Assembly (NCBI GenBank): GCA_907163375.1 | Contig: CAJQUW010003440.1 | Coordinates: 62,001-126,000, forward strand | Length of the DNA: 64,000 bases | Direction: 5' to 3' | From: Prostheceraeus crozeri | Taxonomy: Eukaryota > Platyhelminthes > Polycladida > Euryleptidae | Shown here: piece by piece, positions 1-12,510 of the stretch | How the letters are laid out: the number at the start of each line of letters is the position of its first letter | How positions within the stretch are numbered: position 1 is the stretch's first letter | Program-made: the position numbers and the translations under genes | The notes under the pieces: generated by a model | Told to the model about the DNA's origin: nothing | Seen by the model: only the letters and a program-made list of their open reading frames with translations | Databases searched by the model: none

Positions 1-1060
1 ACATCCAAGAATGAAATTTCTCGTCCATCTCCATTGTGAATTGTATATTGCAGTTCAGTTGTTTGAGAATTTGATTAAAATCTTTTAATTCTTCATCGTC
101 AAAAGTACATATAATGAAGCAATTATCAAGATACGTCTTCCAGCTTCTCTTCACATGCTCACAATTTTCTTCGCCCCATAATTTTCTTACTTTTTCATAT
201 AATTGGATTTCTAAGTAGGCAAGGGTAGGGGTTGCATAAGTTGGAGCAACTACAGTACCATTGCTGTACCTTTAATTCGTGTATAGTGATCATTTCCAAA
301 TGAGAAATTATTGCTTGTTAACAACAATTTTAAGCTTTCAATTATGAATTCCTGCTGGAAGCGTTCATCAATGTCACTGGAATGTTGAGATGTCCAATAT
401 TTGATTGCTTCTATGCCTAGATCGTGGGGAATGTTAGTGTATAGGCTCACAACATCGAATGTCACCAACTTAGCATTTTCATTGATGGTGTCTGGTAAGA
501 ATCTTAAAAAATCTAAATCATCCTTCACGTAACTTTCAACGAAATGGCATTGCGGTTTTAATAAGATATCCAAAAAATTGGTCAAACGTTGTGTCGGAGA
601 ATTGGGTCCACCAACAATTGGTCGAAAAGTTAAGTCAGGGGGGATTGATACTTTGTATGTACTCAGAATTTTGTTCATGGATTGACTTTTTGATAAATGA
701 GGATTTATAGATTTTGGGTAGATCGTAGAAATTACTTTCTCTACTTTCAAATTTGACTAAGTGATCCTTTTCTTTCGTTGTAAGATTTTGAGATATTTGA
801 CATCTAGTCAGTCTTTTTATTTTCAGAATTGACTTTGCATCGGCATTTTCATTCGTTTTTGAATAGAAATTTGTGTCACTTAGCATAGCTGGTATATGCA
901 TTTCTTAAAGTCCTTGTTCATGATAACCACGGCTCCTCCCTTATCAGCTTCCTTGATAATTATATTCTTATCAGACGATAAGTTACGTAGTGCATTTGTT
1001 TTCTTTCATAGAAAGATTATCTTTGATTTTCTTATTGTCACTCTTAAGATCAACAGATTC
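1..1060 (-). pseudogene. Penelope-like retroelement reverse transcriptase relic
   Basis: Minus-strand frames across this stretch read as pieces of a PLE reverse transcriptase. Around 880-1000 is the conserved ADKGGAVVI region. Around 440-470 is the catalytic block TFDVVSLYTNIPH, and around 290-240 the GTAM motif. Around 150-100 a YLD-type active site continues toward position 1. Stops and frame changes break it into pieces of 88 and 166 codons, so it is inactive. PLEs copy RNA into DNA in the nucleus and usually carry a C-terminal GIY-YIG endonuclease; that part would lie beyond the left window edge. Confidence 0.75.
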
Positions 1061-2350
1061 TATAGTCTCACATAAAGTATCCAATAAGTGGTTTCCCTAG
1101 TAACACGCTTCTGACGGCCCCACGCTGGCTCAGGAATGGGTCATATGGGCTGTCGTGGGCACCACTTTTTTGAGGATTGGCAAGGTGAGGGCACCACTTG
1201 AGGTGACCCATACCCGATAAAACCCTCACCGTACCGGCGACTGACGGCATCTCTAAATATTTGCCCCATAAGCCACAATTTCGCCAGTAGCGCGCCGATG
1301 CTTATAAATTTAGCCAGCCGTTTATGCAGAAATTTCCATAACGATGAAATTTATGACATGTAGTAAGCCATAATTGTCATCATATGAATAATGCTATAAG
1401 TGGCGATTGCACAGCATGTATGGTAATGCAGGATTTGAATATCGATCAGTGTCCCCAATCAATCAGCAACATTATCATGGAACAGATATTTTATTCTTCT
1501 ATATTCCCGTATTTTGTGAGTACTAACGGAATACACTTGTTTCACCCTTACATCATACAGAGTGAGGCTACTTGTTGACGCTGAAATCTCCCTTCATTTT
1601 CTGTTTATGAAGACATTTTTGAAGCACAACGGTACTCTATTAACTTACGGCATATTTAGAAGCTTTGGGTATATTTTGTTTAAGTGCTCATATTTCAAAT
1701 AGATATATTTCGGTTCTGCAAGCCTGTGGATTCTTGGAAAACATTTGTCAGACTTACTTCCTAATCCGCTATTATACATCATTACCGACTGACTGGTGCG
1801 GAGGCAAGTATTGATTGAGCTTTGTGCTGCTGCTAGTAAGAATAATACAACAAATACATGTAATGGTTATTGTACAGTAAGCTAGGTCGAGTACGCTGGG
1901 CCTTGTCTTCCAAACTTGTGGTAGTTTATTGTCTTGAAAGAGAATTTCATTGACAAACTCATAACGTCACTTTGTGTAGAAATTGCGTAATGAAGCTTGT
2001 CAGATGGTCGACCTGTTTGATACAGACGAGAAAGTTATTAGTTAGGCTAAGAGAAACCTGGGCAGACGCTCCACGAGTCTGAAATATGACATTGCGCAAC
2101 GTGAAAAGGGAAATCTGGATTTTCATAATATTCATGCAGCTTTTCATCCAACGCTATCACGTGATGAAATTTTACTTGGTGAAAGTAACTAATTGAATGA
2201 GTAAACGAGACTTCAGTTGTCGCCATAGCGAAGACGGCCTGCTCTGATCAACAGCACGTGAAGCCGGTAAGCAAGTCATTGTCTCGTGTCAGAAATATAC
2301 TGGGGTGTATTTTGGGTCTAAAAAATACTTCGGCAAGAAGTTGGCGGATA
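1061..2350. other. No recognised gene
   Basis: The relatively GC-rich patch at 1080-1260 has the look of repeat-derived sequence, but I could not assign it. The rest is AT-rich, and short open frames here show no motif. Confidence 0.4.
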
Positions 2351-2714
2351 CAGTGAAACTTCTGTAAACCGGTCCCTCATAAAACCGGTTTTCTCTTCAA
2401 ACCGGCCATTCAGAAAAGTCCCTGCCAATATGCATTGCTTTCAGTGAGCATTTTATTCAAAATACCGGCCACCCCTCTATACCGGATATCGGCCGATTTT
2501 CTATATTTCTTATTATATAAATCAAATGATTTTCACCTCATTATTCCGGCCGGTTCTTTTTGCACACAATAAAGATTTCTTCCTGTATGACAAAGTTGTC
2601 AAAACTTCAAGCAAAGATGAGCCTTTGAGTCAGTGGTTAGCAATCTCCTCCAAACAGAAGCCGACTTACGCGCGCGGCTCATTAGACTTCCAAGAATCTC
2701 TGAGGTCAGAAAAA

Positions 2715-3322
2715 ATGAATAAGGATGCGTCAGTCATGTCACGACCGGTGAAGCGACAACGTGTGGAACTATCTCTCAGTGATAAATTCAACTTAATAAA
2801 AGATCATGACACCATACCAAAACTCTCACAGAGGCAACTAGCAGAGAAATACAACGTGGGGAAGTCAACTGTTGGTGACATAATTAGGAAAAAAGACGCA
2901 TATATCGACCAGTATGAAAAGAATGCTAATTTAACCAAACAAAGATTGCCAGGGATTTGCCAGGACATTGCAAAGATGTCCAGCTTGCCAGGGAACTCGG
3001 ACTCAGGAACGCAGACCTCAGCTTCGATGACCATCTACCAACTGAAGATGACTCCGATGACTGGGAGAAGGAACTGATAGCCAGTCACACACAACAGCCA
3101 GACGCCGAAGAGAGTGACGAGGAAGACGTTACACCAGAGGCGACACCAGAGGAACACCTTTCACTTGAGGAAACACTAGCAGCAGTTAAGAAGATTCATC
3201 AGACTACAACCGTCAGTTCCATTCTACAGAAGACGCATACCATCATCACCGAACTTGAGCAGCTAGTCGTACAAAAACGTGTCCAGAAGAAGCAGACCAT
3301 CATAGATAGCTTCTTACAGTAG
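2715..3322 (+). pseudogene. Tigger-type transposase fragment (HTH plus acidic tail)
   Basis: The first frame (stop at 3075-3077) contains KLSQRQLAEKYNVGKSTV, typical of the CENP-B N-terminal DNA-binding domain. An overlapping second frame (2957-3322) carries the D/E-rich C-terminal region of the same protein type, ending near KKQTIIDSFLQ. The shift between the two frames coincides with loss of the whole central DDE integrase domain, which is several hundred residues in intact relatives. No catalytic residues remain. The start near 2715 is an in-frame ATG just before the HTH; the longer open frame to 2526 is less likely to be coding. Confidence 0.7.
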
Positions 3323-3339
3323 TGATCTAAGGAACTCAT

Positions 3340-3445
3340 ATCTTAAGTGCTTCTTGCAACAATTTTCTAACGATTTGTTTATTATCGATTTGTTTTTTAT
3401 TGATTCGTTTATTATCGATTTGTTTTCTATCGACTCGTAATTGCA
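3340..3445. repeat. Short AT-rich minisatellite (ATCGATTTGTTT-type)
   Basis: Several degenerate direct copies of a unit close to TTATCGATTTGTTT follow the transposase tail inside the Tigger-like element. Confidence 0.6.
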
Positions 3446-3737
3446 ATAAAGGAAAATACATTTCTCTACCCTTTTTTATTACATGCAAGGTATTTACGTA
3501 CAGTGTATAATGTACAGAAAAATACAACTTTGCATGAGTAAATACTACATGTACAAATATATACTCGCACAAATATCAATAAACAAACAAACATCCACAT
3601 GTACAGTGCTATTTGTATACATGTCTGCAACGTCTTAAGAGAGTACTCAAGACACCTAAAGACTAAACCGGCCACCCCTCTAAACTGGCCATTATTTCCG
3701 GTACGTCCGGTGGCCGGTTTACAGAAGTTTCACTGTA

Positions 3738-4209
3738 CTATTAAAGTCGCGGCAATTAGTCATTGATAAAAGTGATTAGAAGCTCATATGATAAAAAGTA
3801 GACATTTACACCATTTCCATTTATATAAGTAATCACGCAGTACGTACGGGTTCTGATTCATCTGCATAGTCAGTCATCGTAATTGCAGCTTGATAAAATT
3901 GCAAGAAGTTTCTGTGGAAGTTCATCAACTCAAATATGTGATTAAGCGCTTTTGCAGTTATAGATGAACGTTCCTTCTATGAAAGGAACACCTTCATAAG
4001 TGCCCGTTTGTAATGAATACGAGAATTTTGGAGAAAATATATGAATCATTTGTTTGCAATTCATGAAGATTTTCAATGTAAATCCATTCAATTTTATGAA
4101 ATGCACCATCAGAATCTTTGTAAGTAAGAATTTGATAGTCATGCAATAGATTTCTCATTAACTTAAGCAAATGAGACGCATCAAAAATTCACTTCGGTTG
4201 GCCTATTAA
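3738..4209. other. No recognised gene
   Basis: AT-rich sequence between two transposons. I see no coding frame with motifs. Confidence 0.4.
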
Positions 4210-5359
4210 CGGTTGTCCTGCCCTAGAAAAAATTTTGCTTCACCTGCTCAGCAGGGTCTCCCGGACAATCATTACTCTAATGTATTATTGTCACTTTGAT
4301 GCAAACTAATCGACTCAATTTAATAAAGTCATAACTTTCAAAGCACACCATTGCTTAGTAACATTATTTTGAAAACTGAAAATGATCCGTCACATATTCA
4401 AAGTGCAGTTTAAAACTCTCGTTTAGGTCTGCCATCTGCAAGTTATTAGAAAGAATGATGTACAATTTAGCATATCCATATCAGCACTTCAATGGGAAAA
4501 ATTGAGTTTGATGATGACAATTAAATCGCATTCTATGAAAGCAGCAAAACTTTTGTACCGAAAGCATAATTACATGACAAATCCATAGATTCAAAATATG
4601 TTCATATGTTTGTATTAGCGTGTGCACCTCATCATGCTACCGTACCTGTACTCTGCTTCTAGAATATGATCACAATATGCATTCCTTTTCTTTCGGAAAC
4701 GTACTCACAATTCCTGATGGTGACATCTCCACTTAACATTTTCCACTGATCGGATCTTCTTTCTCACAGGCAGGTGTCAGAATGAGCACCTACATCATAT
4801 GATGCAAGCATCTGCAAGTAGACCTAACACCAGGATGGAATCTTCATATTGCATCGTCTGTCTAAAAGCACACCAATTCGGTCAGTTTTGTCGTCTAACT
4901 GTTGGCCATGTCATCTTCGAAATCAACTGCTTCAATATAGCGGGAATTCGTCACGCCGGCTGTCTCATTTTGGCCTACTCCTCACAAGTGACGTTCATCT
5001 GAGAACAGTTTCGCTAGAAGAAACGTCAACATAGTGCAGTTTCATTCATCAGACCAACAGCTGATCATCATGCAGTGCTAGCAAAGCTCACACATCAATA
5101 AATATTCTAAGGGAGCGCGGATTGTAGAGAGAACTTGACAGATTCCGTAACAGGGTCCAGGCAGGTGAAGCACTTTTAGGTAGTAGCATTAAAACAAATA
5201 ATAATTGGCGGTTCAAACTTTACATGTGGCTTCACTGTGTCAGTTCATGAAAAGTCACGGAAGAGCTTTGGGATAGGCTATATTCATTAGCCTATTTACA
5301 CTTCTACAGCTGATTGAATATTGAAAAGTCCTGAAAAACCTTGCAATGCAGGACAGCCG
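4210..5359. mobile_element. TTAA-flanked MITE (piggyBac-type ends)
   Basis: The left end CGGTTGTCCTGC (4210-4221) and right end GCAGGACAGCCG (5348-5359) are inverted with one mismatch. Both are flanked by TTAA (4206-4209, 5360-5363), the duplication made by piggyBac-type transposases. The 1.15-kb interior has no supportable coding sequence, so it would be a non-autonomous element. Short TIRs can match by chance. Confidence 0.45.
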
Positions 5360-5532
5360 TTAAAGAATTGGGACATGAGATGTTGGAACGATCTGGAGGT
5401 GCGCGACGAGGTATTTTTAGTGTCGTGTTCAATTAGGACGGATAACCATAAAAAACACTGGGAACTGCATTATTTTTCAAAAGAGGTTTTCGTCTGAAAC
5501 TGACTTTCTCCCTTGCCTTCCCCGAGATACCA

Positions 5533-5624
5533 AGTTATCTTCATAATCGCTGTAAACGAAGTGAGCACTACATACGAAGTTATCTTCATAATCGCTGTAA
5601 ACGAAGTGAGCACTACATACGAAT
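5533..5624. repeat. Tandem duplication of about 46 bp
   Basis: The segment containing GTTATCTTCATAATCGCTGT is present twice in direct, adjacent, essentially identical copies, implying a recent duplication. Confidence 0.8.
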
Positions 5625-8600
5625 GAGATGTTTTTAACGGGAATGAATTTCTTTCTCTATATTTTACTCAGTCAAGTTTTGAGAAAATCGGAATTACTAC
5701 ACAGAAACAAATGAAATGATAATGTTGAAAATTTTATCGCTCGATTTTAGCAGCGAGGAACACAACATGACACATATATCCTCTGAATAATATCAGTCAA
5801 AAACAAAATTATAAGTTATATTACTTATATTATTTACTTCAATTGCGAAGACTCCTACAAGTTGTCAAAACATGTCAATCAAGAATTTAGTACTTCAATG
5901 ATAAAAGAAAAATGTGGCCGTCAAATTTTGATCTCTTCAAATATCGATTCAACCTGTGGCATGCCTAAGGTACCGCACATTTGTTAATTTAGCAATTGAA
6001 CACAATATTGCATGATGTAATTCAAGCAAAACATTGTAATTTACTGGTCTTTCATGCTTTGCTGCTGGCTAACTCCAATTACTTGCCCAAGTATTTTCAG
6101 CGGTCGTCGATGTAAACAAGAAATCGCGGCTTCAGTGCAAGTAACGGTGAATGAATGAAAGCGGGAAGTCTTTCCCTAATCTAGTTCTGTGGTTGTCGTA
6201 CGCTGTGGTCATTTCTCTCCTTCTCGTGGAATAATATTCTAACCACAGAATTTTGATTCTGTGATTCTAACCTATTCCTAGCGTTGTTCTTTTTAGGCTT
6301 GCAATATAATTTCTGCGTTGTCTGATGACTTTGAAGATTCTTTGAAGTATATATTAAAGCAACATGAATGATGTTTACTTTTGTTCACTTCCATCATGTT
6401 TAAATTTCGTGTTTATGTTTAACTGCTGTGCAGATCACACAAGCCGTTTAATAAATAATTTCATAAAAAAGTTGAACCATTTTCATATGCAGTTTTCGTG
6501 TTGAATTTAATTTCTTAAGTGATCAGTTGTGGCCAGTAGGCTTTCCGAAAGATAATTGAGAGTTTTCTTTGATGCAGGATTTTAGCATGAAGAGGACCGA
6601 ATTTTTCCATGAGAACTGTCAAACAGTGTGAGCTATCATTCAGCTTCATCATGATGTTAAGATTTGTTGAATGTACAAAAAGATACAGTGCTAATAACAT
6701 TTACCGAAAAAAAGTTATGTCTTCTGCTAGATTTGTTATTATTTGTTCTGTCACGGATGTTTAGATAGCAGTATTTTAAAAATTCACATGCTTTCCGCAT
6801 CATATTTTGCCGCAGTTATGCCTTATCTAGTAAGAATTTACTTCGGACTTCCTGCAGGCAATGTTGTGAAACATAACATTCTTATCGCCGTGGTTTTTAG
6901 TTAAGCAATTTAATTTCCGCGAGATCTGATATGCCTATTAGATTCTTTGAAGTAATTATTAAAGCAGTCTGAATGATATTTACCTTTGTTCACTTCATCA
7001 TATTCAAATGGCATGTATATATGTTTAAATGTTATGTAGATCATACATTTACTTTATGTTGCACACTGATGTCAACATGCAAACTTCACAAGACGATCAA
7101 TGACTTACAACCTTCGGATGTAACTTAATCCTTTAATTGTAATGTCTTAGAAACTCAATTAAGACTGGTTGAGGGGCGCAAAGTCTCAAATTTCAGCGCC
7201 AACTTTTAGGCTACCTTCTATAGGCTAGGTCTAGAGATTTCGTCTTATCGGCATTGGGGTGCACTTCTACGCGTAGAAGTAGTGAAGAAAGAAATTGTTG
7301 CGATATGATGCTTTCCCCATCATATTTTGTCACAGTGGTAGAAGAGAGTGAGATCGGCTGACACCAATCTTTTCTGGATTGGTGATAGGAAAAGCAGAGG
7401 GTTCCTTAAAACGCAGAGTGAAAGAGAACCGAAATGCCGCCCACCGGTCAATCATATTCTCGCTAAGTAGCTCTCAAAGTGTAGAATCCGCTTTTCTAGT
7501 AAAATATTAAATGGCCGAATATCTCTCTTCTAAAAGGTATCAATATGCCCCCATTCTTTAGTTTAGGAGTTAGGGAAATTGTTGTTGAAATTTAAAGTTG
7601 ATATTCTTGATTTATCATTAAAAGTAGGTCTAATCGCCATCCACTGTGCTGAGAAAATTCGCTGAAATGCTAGGTATACTCAACAAAAGTTATGTCTCCT
7701 ATCACTAACTATTATTAGGTCGAATGACGAAATTCTATATTAGTATAAAAGTTACGCCATTTTATGGATAGCTCTACCTTGATTCTCGAAATTATAGTTT
7801 AGTCGAAGTTATAGTTATTTTGTCGAAATTTAACTAACTTTTTAATTGCAAATCTCGAATTTACCCGGGTATGACTGCGACTTTAAATAGGGAGCTGTGT
7901 CGATGTTGACATATGTGAACTAGGGATTCTAATGATTCCTGATATTGGATGAAATGCCAGCTATTCAGGTCTATTCTATTTTCAACTGAATTTGGAACTC
8001 AATATTTAATCATTCTATTTACATTGTGCATATTTTCATTTTCGTGGCTTGCTTCAAGACATCCCATTTACGTATACATTTTTTTCTGACACAATGTTCT
8101 GCCACTGTGTGATGAACATACACTATTACTTCATCGCAGTTACTTGTGCATATTTTTAAGGATTGATCCATATTGCCGACATTAAACACAGTAAATCTCG
8201 GCTCAAAACAAAATTATTTCAGGTTCTCCAAATTCTCAAACTCCGTGGACGACAGTGGATAAATAAATCATCGCGGTTGGTCATAACATCAACTCATCAC
8301 TGATTTGGCCAAGTGTTCAAAAATTTTGTTGACTGTTACCGAAAATGGAATTACTATTGAATCTCTCATTTCGACTTGAAACCCTGTCGGGCCTTGAGAG
8401 AGGTGAGCATGAAATAAGTAAGTAGTACTAGATTTCGTTGCACTGGTATATGACAATTGAAATGAAATCTGGTCGATATGAAATAATAGCTTGAATTTGA
8501 TGAAATCGACTTCGAGCAGTTCGAGAATTTGAAGCTGGTAACTTGTAATGGTGTCTATTATTGCGGTAAATCAAGAGTGCCCAGATTCATCAAAATAAAA

Positions 8601-9359
8601 AGCATTTCCATTCTTTATTTAGATTATATTGCTGTCGGCTTCCAGACGCATATTGATTTTAATCAATCTACTCATTCATTAATTCTTTTACTCTTGTGAA
8701 ATTTACTATTAAATGTACGATATACACAGTTATGACTTGCTTGATTTTAAAATCTTCCTACAGATATGCCTAATTGCATACTTGCCAGCTGGAAAATCAA
8801 AAGTAGGCCTACTTATTCTGGTTATCTTACATTCAACTTCCCCTGTATTGACCTCGCAGATATGGAATTTCTGCAATGAAATCTCTCATTAGTAGAACTG
8901 TAAATGCGGAGGGGCCGGCCTATAAGACATAGAAATTTTCTTCGACCATTCATTAAAAATGCATGGAATTATAAAGCAACTACTATATACTATGTCGTTG
9001 AATCGAAATCGCGGTCTAGGCGATCCTAGGCATCTTGGGAGATGTAGCAAAAGTAGACTACCCGTGTTCTATTTCATTTCAACTGCCCAGGGCTCTTCTA
9101 TAAGAATCATTTTTCAATTTGCTTTACAAAGCTCGTGTTAATCAGTGTCAATGACATCTGCTAGAACATTGGTTTTAGGCTCTAAAATTGCACAATGATA
9201 AAGATTCTTAACTATAATGCTTATTAGATTGAAGAGCTTTGCCGCTTCCATAAAATATGACCAGTGCGGGAACTTAATAGACACGTAAATATTTTAATTA
9301 ACGGTAGCAAGGAAATATTCGGTCGCTGAAACTATCTAATTAAGCTTAATTTATTCTAG
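5625..9359. other. Intergenic or intronic AT-rich sequence
   Basis: No convincing coding region. A diverged direct repeat pair is visible around 6300-6420 and 6890-7030 (shared ATTCTTTGAAGTA and TTTGTTCACTTC blocks). Some of this may be intron or upstream sequence of the exons at 9360 and 10032. Confidence 0.4.
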
Positions 9360-9528
9360 GTCCGTCGTCTCTCCGTTATCGGTGGAAGGAATGAATCTGA
9401 ATTGGTGAAAAGAATATTCGACACTCTGTTATCGCACAACGTACAGTTGCAGTGCAACTTAGATGGGAGGATCGGATCCAAAGGATTTAAGTTTGGGTTG
9501 AAAGGCCCATTCTTACAGCTAGTTTTCG
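9360..9528 (+). CDS. Host exon with DUF4806-like domain (first of two seen)
   Basis: A pyrimidine-rich TTATTCTAG acceptor precedes 9360, and a consensus donor GTAAGT starts at 9529. The single open frame reads VRRLSVIGGR, then a segment with LDGRIGSKGFKF. I recognise this pattern (R-x-G-G, helix, N-x-x-G-x-x-x-K-x-x-F) from the DUF4806 domain common in invertebrate proteins of unknown role. The exon is 169 nt and leaves phase 1, which matches the next acceptor. The rest of the gene was not identified. DUF4806 sequences are also often carried by repeats, so a pseudogene is possible. Confidence 0.55.
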
Positions 9529-10031
9529 GTAAGTTAAGATGTCAAGACTAAAAAACAATCCCTGAATTAATGTCTGCTTTGTTGCATGTTAACATGATTA
9601 GATGCACATTACTAGTGGTTATTTGATTTCTGAAGTCTTCAGTTATAATGTTTTGTGATATTCCATCCCAGAATTTTAATTTTCGTTTATCTAGTTCATT
9701 CAGTTTTCGTTACTGTATTCGGTTTTGTGTATTTTTAATATTTCATTATTGTTTGATAATTGAAAAAGACTGTGGAAGCATTATTGGAAAATTACCGTCA
9801 TTTATTTGATTAGCATTTAGAAATTTTAATTGTGCAAATAATGCTTCTCAGTTACTTGCATAATACATGTATTTTCATTAAGTTTGTAGCCAGAGTAGAA
9901 ATGATTGTATATGTATAAATAGTAAACAAAGCATGATTATTGTACTGTTCTACAAAATTTATCAGCTTCTCAAAAGCAGTTTCACTCGGTCAAAAGAAAT
10001 TAATATAAAATGAATTGAAGTAATTTTTCAG

Positions 10032-10135
10032 CCAAATTCATTGAAGCTGTCAAAGCATATTTGCAAGAAATCCCTGTCACAAAAAGGTTTTGTTGCACCG
10101 GAATTGAGCCTCCCTTTCGAGGTGCTGTCCCGCAA
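10032..10135 (+). CDS. Host exon continuing the DUF4806-like domain
   Basis: The acceptor TAATTTTTCAG ends at 10031, and a donor GTATGT begins at 10136. The split codon formed with the exon ending at 9528 is in phase and gives a continuous helix (KFIEAVKAYLQEIP), as expected at the end of the domain. The intron between them is 503 nt. Function of this family is unknown. Confidence 0.5.
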
Positions 10136-12029
10136 GTATGTTTCTTTTGTCCCAGTAATGATGCCAGCTGGTTCAGTAATGGATGCAATCTCTCACATCT
10201 TAAGATACATAAATTTGTCTAGTCTAAACGTGGAATTTCTTTGAAAATGAGGGTCTTTCAATATTCAATTGTTGTAGGGACTCCATTATCATGATGGTAG
10301 ACCTAATAGCAAAAAAGCAATTTGTATTTAGACGGGCGCTTTTCCACGAGGCATGATTATGGTGGTCGATGACCATCTGAAAGCTATCAGGCTCATGGGG
10401 TCACTCCAACAACTAAACGTGGAAGTTGTAATCACATTGAAATTCTATCTATGTATACAGTGCTTTCATTCTTTACATATGCGCAATAGTTTACCTGCAT
10501 AAATTTACTCGGCCTGCGTAAAAAATGCAAGTTTGCCGCGTATGACCATTGAGAGGCAGTTTTTGAGATATATTGTACAATGCTTTAATCGCGTTGTTCT
10601 AATAACAATAGCGACTGTAGGAGTGGTTGTGAGTATACAATAATGTATTTGTTTCTTCTATACCATTGGTTTCAAATTTGCCATTTTTATGAAAATTATT
10701 ATATCTAGAAAATTAATTGAGCTATTTATCGATTCTTTTTTATGGTAAGATGAAGTGATGAATCAACAGCATTAAACCGTTTTAAAAAAGTGTGGGTTTC
10801 GGTTGCAGACCGAAAAGACAGTTAAAATGTCATCAATGTACTTTATGTAAAAACGGACATTGCTTCCTATAATGTCTAATGAGAATTCAACTACTGGAGG
10901 TTCAATGGAGGTTCCCATGCTCATTTCTTCTTTTTGCGGGTAGTTTTCATAGTGAAGCAGGTCTATTATTATCTGCTTGGATAAACAAATACGTGAAAGG
11001 TTGACTCCCTTCTAAAATCGTTTCATATTGATATCCCGACAAAGGCAATTTTAAAGTACTCATTTATTGAAAATTTTGTTTATGAAAATACGGTATTCAT
11101 ATAGCGCACAATACAAAAGTTTCAAGGTGCTCAATGTACGCTCTCCTTACTGACTTCCCCGTTTTTCGTCCTTGTCCACGCTGAACGGGGGTCAGTTAGC
11201 GTAGTCCATACACAAAAATTGTTCAACCATTCTACATGAAGTCATTTCTTCATTCGCATTATTTTATGACTAATTGTAACAAATCACAACCACCTTCCTT
11301 GCATTGATTTTTCTTTCCTTTAAGTCCTGCATATATTGCATCATTGTTATTGATCGTTGTCACGGTCATTGATGATGGCATCTTGTCTACTGAAACATAT
11401 CTGCGAATACATTATCTCCGATGAATTTTAATCAACTGGGATCGTCATATCCACCGGATGTTGTAAACTTTTATCTTGAAATATAAAAACGACACCATTT
11501 CAGTGACATAGCAGCTATGTGGGTGTAAAATGGTTCCATTTCCGTTACAGATTCTGTGAAGAAACAGCAGTTTCCAACGATAACTTCCAAGAATTTTGAG
11601 GAGATCTCCAGCAGGTATATGCGTGGTACAAGGGACCGCAAAGGTGGGCGGCGACAACGAGAGTTTAGATGAAGGAGGCGGAGGCCCAAGCGCAGTGAAG
11701 TCACAGTGATTTATCTGACTCGGACTAAGTGGACTCGGACTATTGAGTGGTCTTCTCTGACTTTCACTTTCATAGATGCGCTACGCGCGCCAGTAGCTTT
11801 TTTTATACATAGTTTCATTGATCACATCGCCTGATGAACCGTTGAATTTCAAGTTTTATTCAACTTATTTTTATGAAAATGTTCATTGAGGCTATGAAGC
11901 TTTATGACAAATTTCATCGGAGATTAGTTCTTTATGCTTCCTGTTTAGATTGTATTCCGGGTATTATCACCTCTGTACCCATGACTCAGAAAATGAAGAA
12001 ATTCATCTTCATTAATCATTTTCTTTTTA
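10136..12029. other. No recognised gene apart from the RT scrap
   Basis: AT-rich sequence without a supported coding frame, apart from the RT remnant at 10790-11010. Confidence 0.35.
10790..11010 (-). pseudogene. PLE reverse transcriptase scrap with YIDD box
   Basis: The minus strand reads an MSMGTSI-type motif followed by FYIKYIDDILTVFS, the reverse transcriptase active-site region. The spacing is that of PLE reverse transcriptases. Only about 70 codons survive. Confidence 0.65.
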
Positions 12030-12510
12030 GTTGAAATTAATGAATTTTTAAGTCTTTTTGGGCACAAAAATTAATAAATTATGTCAAGTTATGTTTCGCC
12101 GATCTGACTTTGTCAATTGAAATAGAAAGAAATCATATGAAAAAATTCAGGAAGTCAAATGCCAAATCATTCGAAATCTCTACAAAATTACAGACTGTCA
12201 ATATCGATATCTAACAAATATACACATATACCACAGCTCATTGATTGTCGTAGTTCTGTCAGTACAACAAGAATCAATGAACTTTAGTATATGTGTATAT
12301 TTGGTAGATGTCGACATTGACATTGATGGTTTGTAATTTTGTACAGAGATTTCAAATGATTTAGCATTTGACTTCCAAAATTTTTACTTAGGACTTCTTT
12401 CTATCTCAATTGATGAGACCAGATCGACGAAATATATTTTGTCATAATTTATTGATTTTGTGCGTAGAAAGACTGAAGAATAATAATATTTCATTGATTT
12501 CAACTATAAA
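12030..12510. repeat. Large imperfect palindrome (foldback/MITE-like)
   Basis: Sequence left of about 12245 recurs inverted right of about 12255. For example TCAAATGCCAAATCATT pairs with the AATGATTTAGCATTTGA block near 12355, and ATATACACATATACC pairs with the ATATGTGTATAT block near 12290. The arms are roughly 220-240 bp with mismatches and a tiny spacer. A weaker inverted match (GATGAACCGTTGAATT near 11832 and AATTCAACGGTTCATC near 12880) suggests the original palindrome was larger. Confidence 0.65.

Larger units (their letters stand above)
2351..3735 (+). mobile_element. Tigger/pogo-like Tc1-mariner element, internally deleted
   Basis: The ends are inverted repeats: CAGTGAAACTTCTGTAAACC at the left and its complement ending at 3735. 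A TA dinucleotide flanks both sides (2349-2350 and 3736-3737), the target duplication of this superfamily. Extra ACCGG-rich subterminal repeats occur at both ends. The interior encodes the N-terminal CENP-B/psq-type helix-turn-helix and the acidic C-terminal tail of a Tigger-type transposase, but no DDE catalytic core. It is a deletion derivative that could only move in trans. Confidence 0.8.

Noticed and set aside
1068..1250. 60-codon minus frame in the GC-richer patch after the first PLE relic
   Set aside because: Short, Pro/Gly-rich, probably repeat-derived; no supporting motif.
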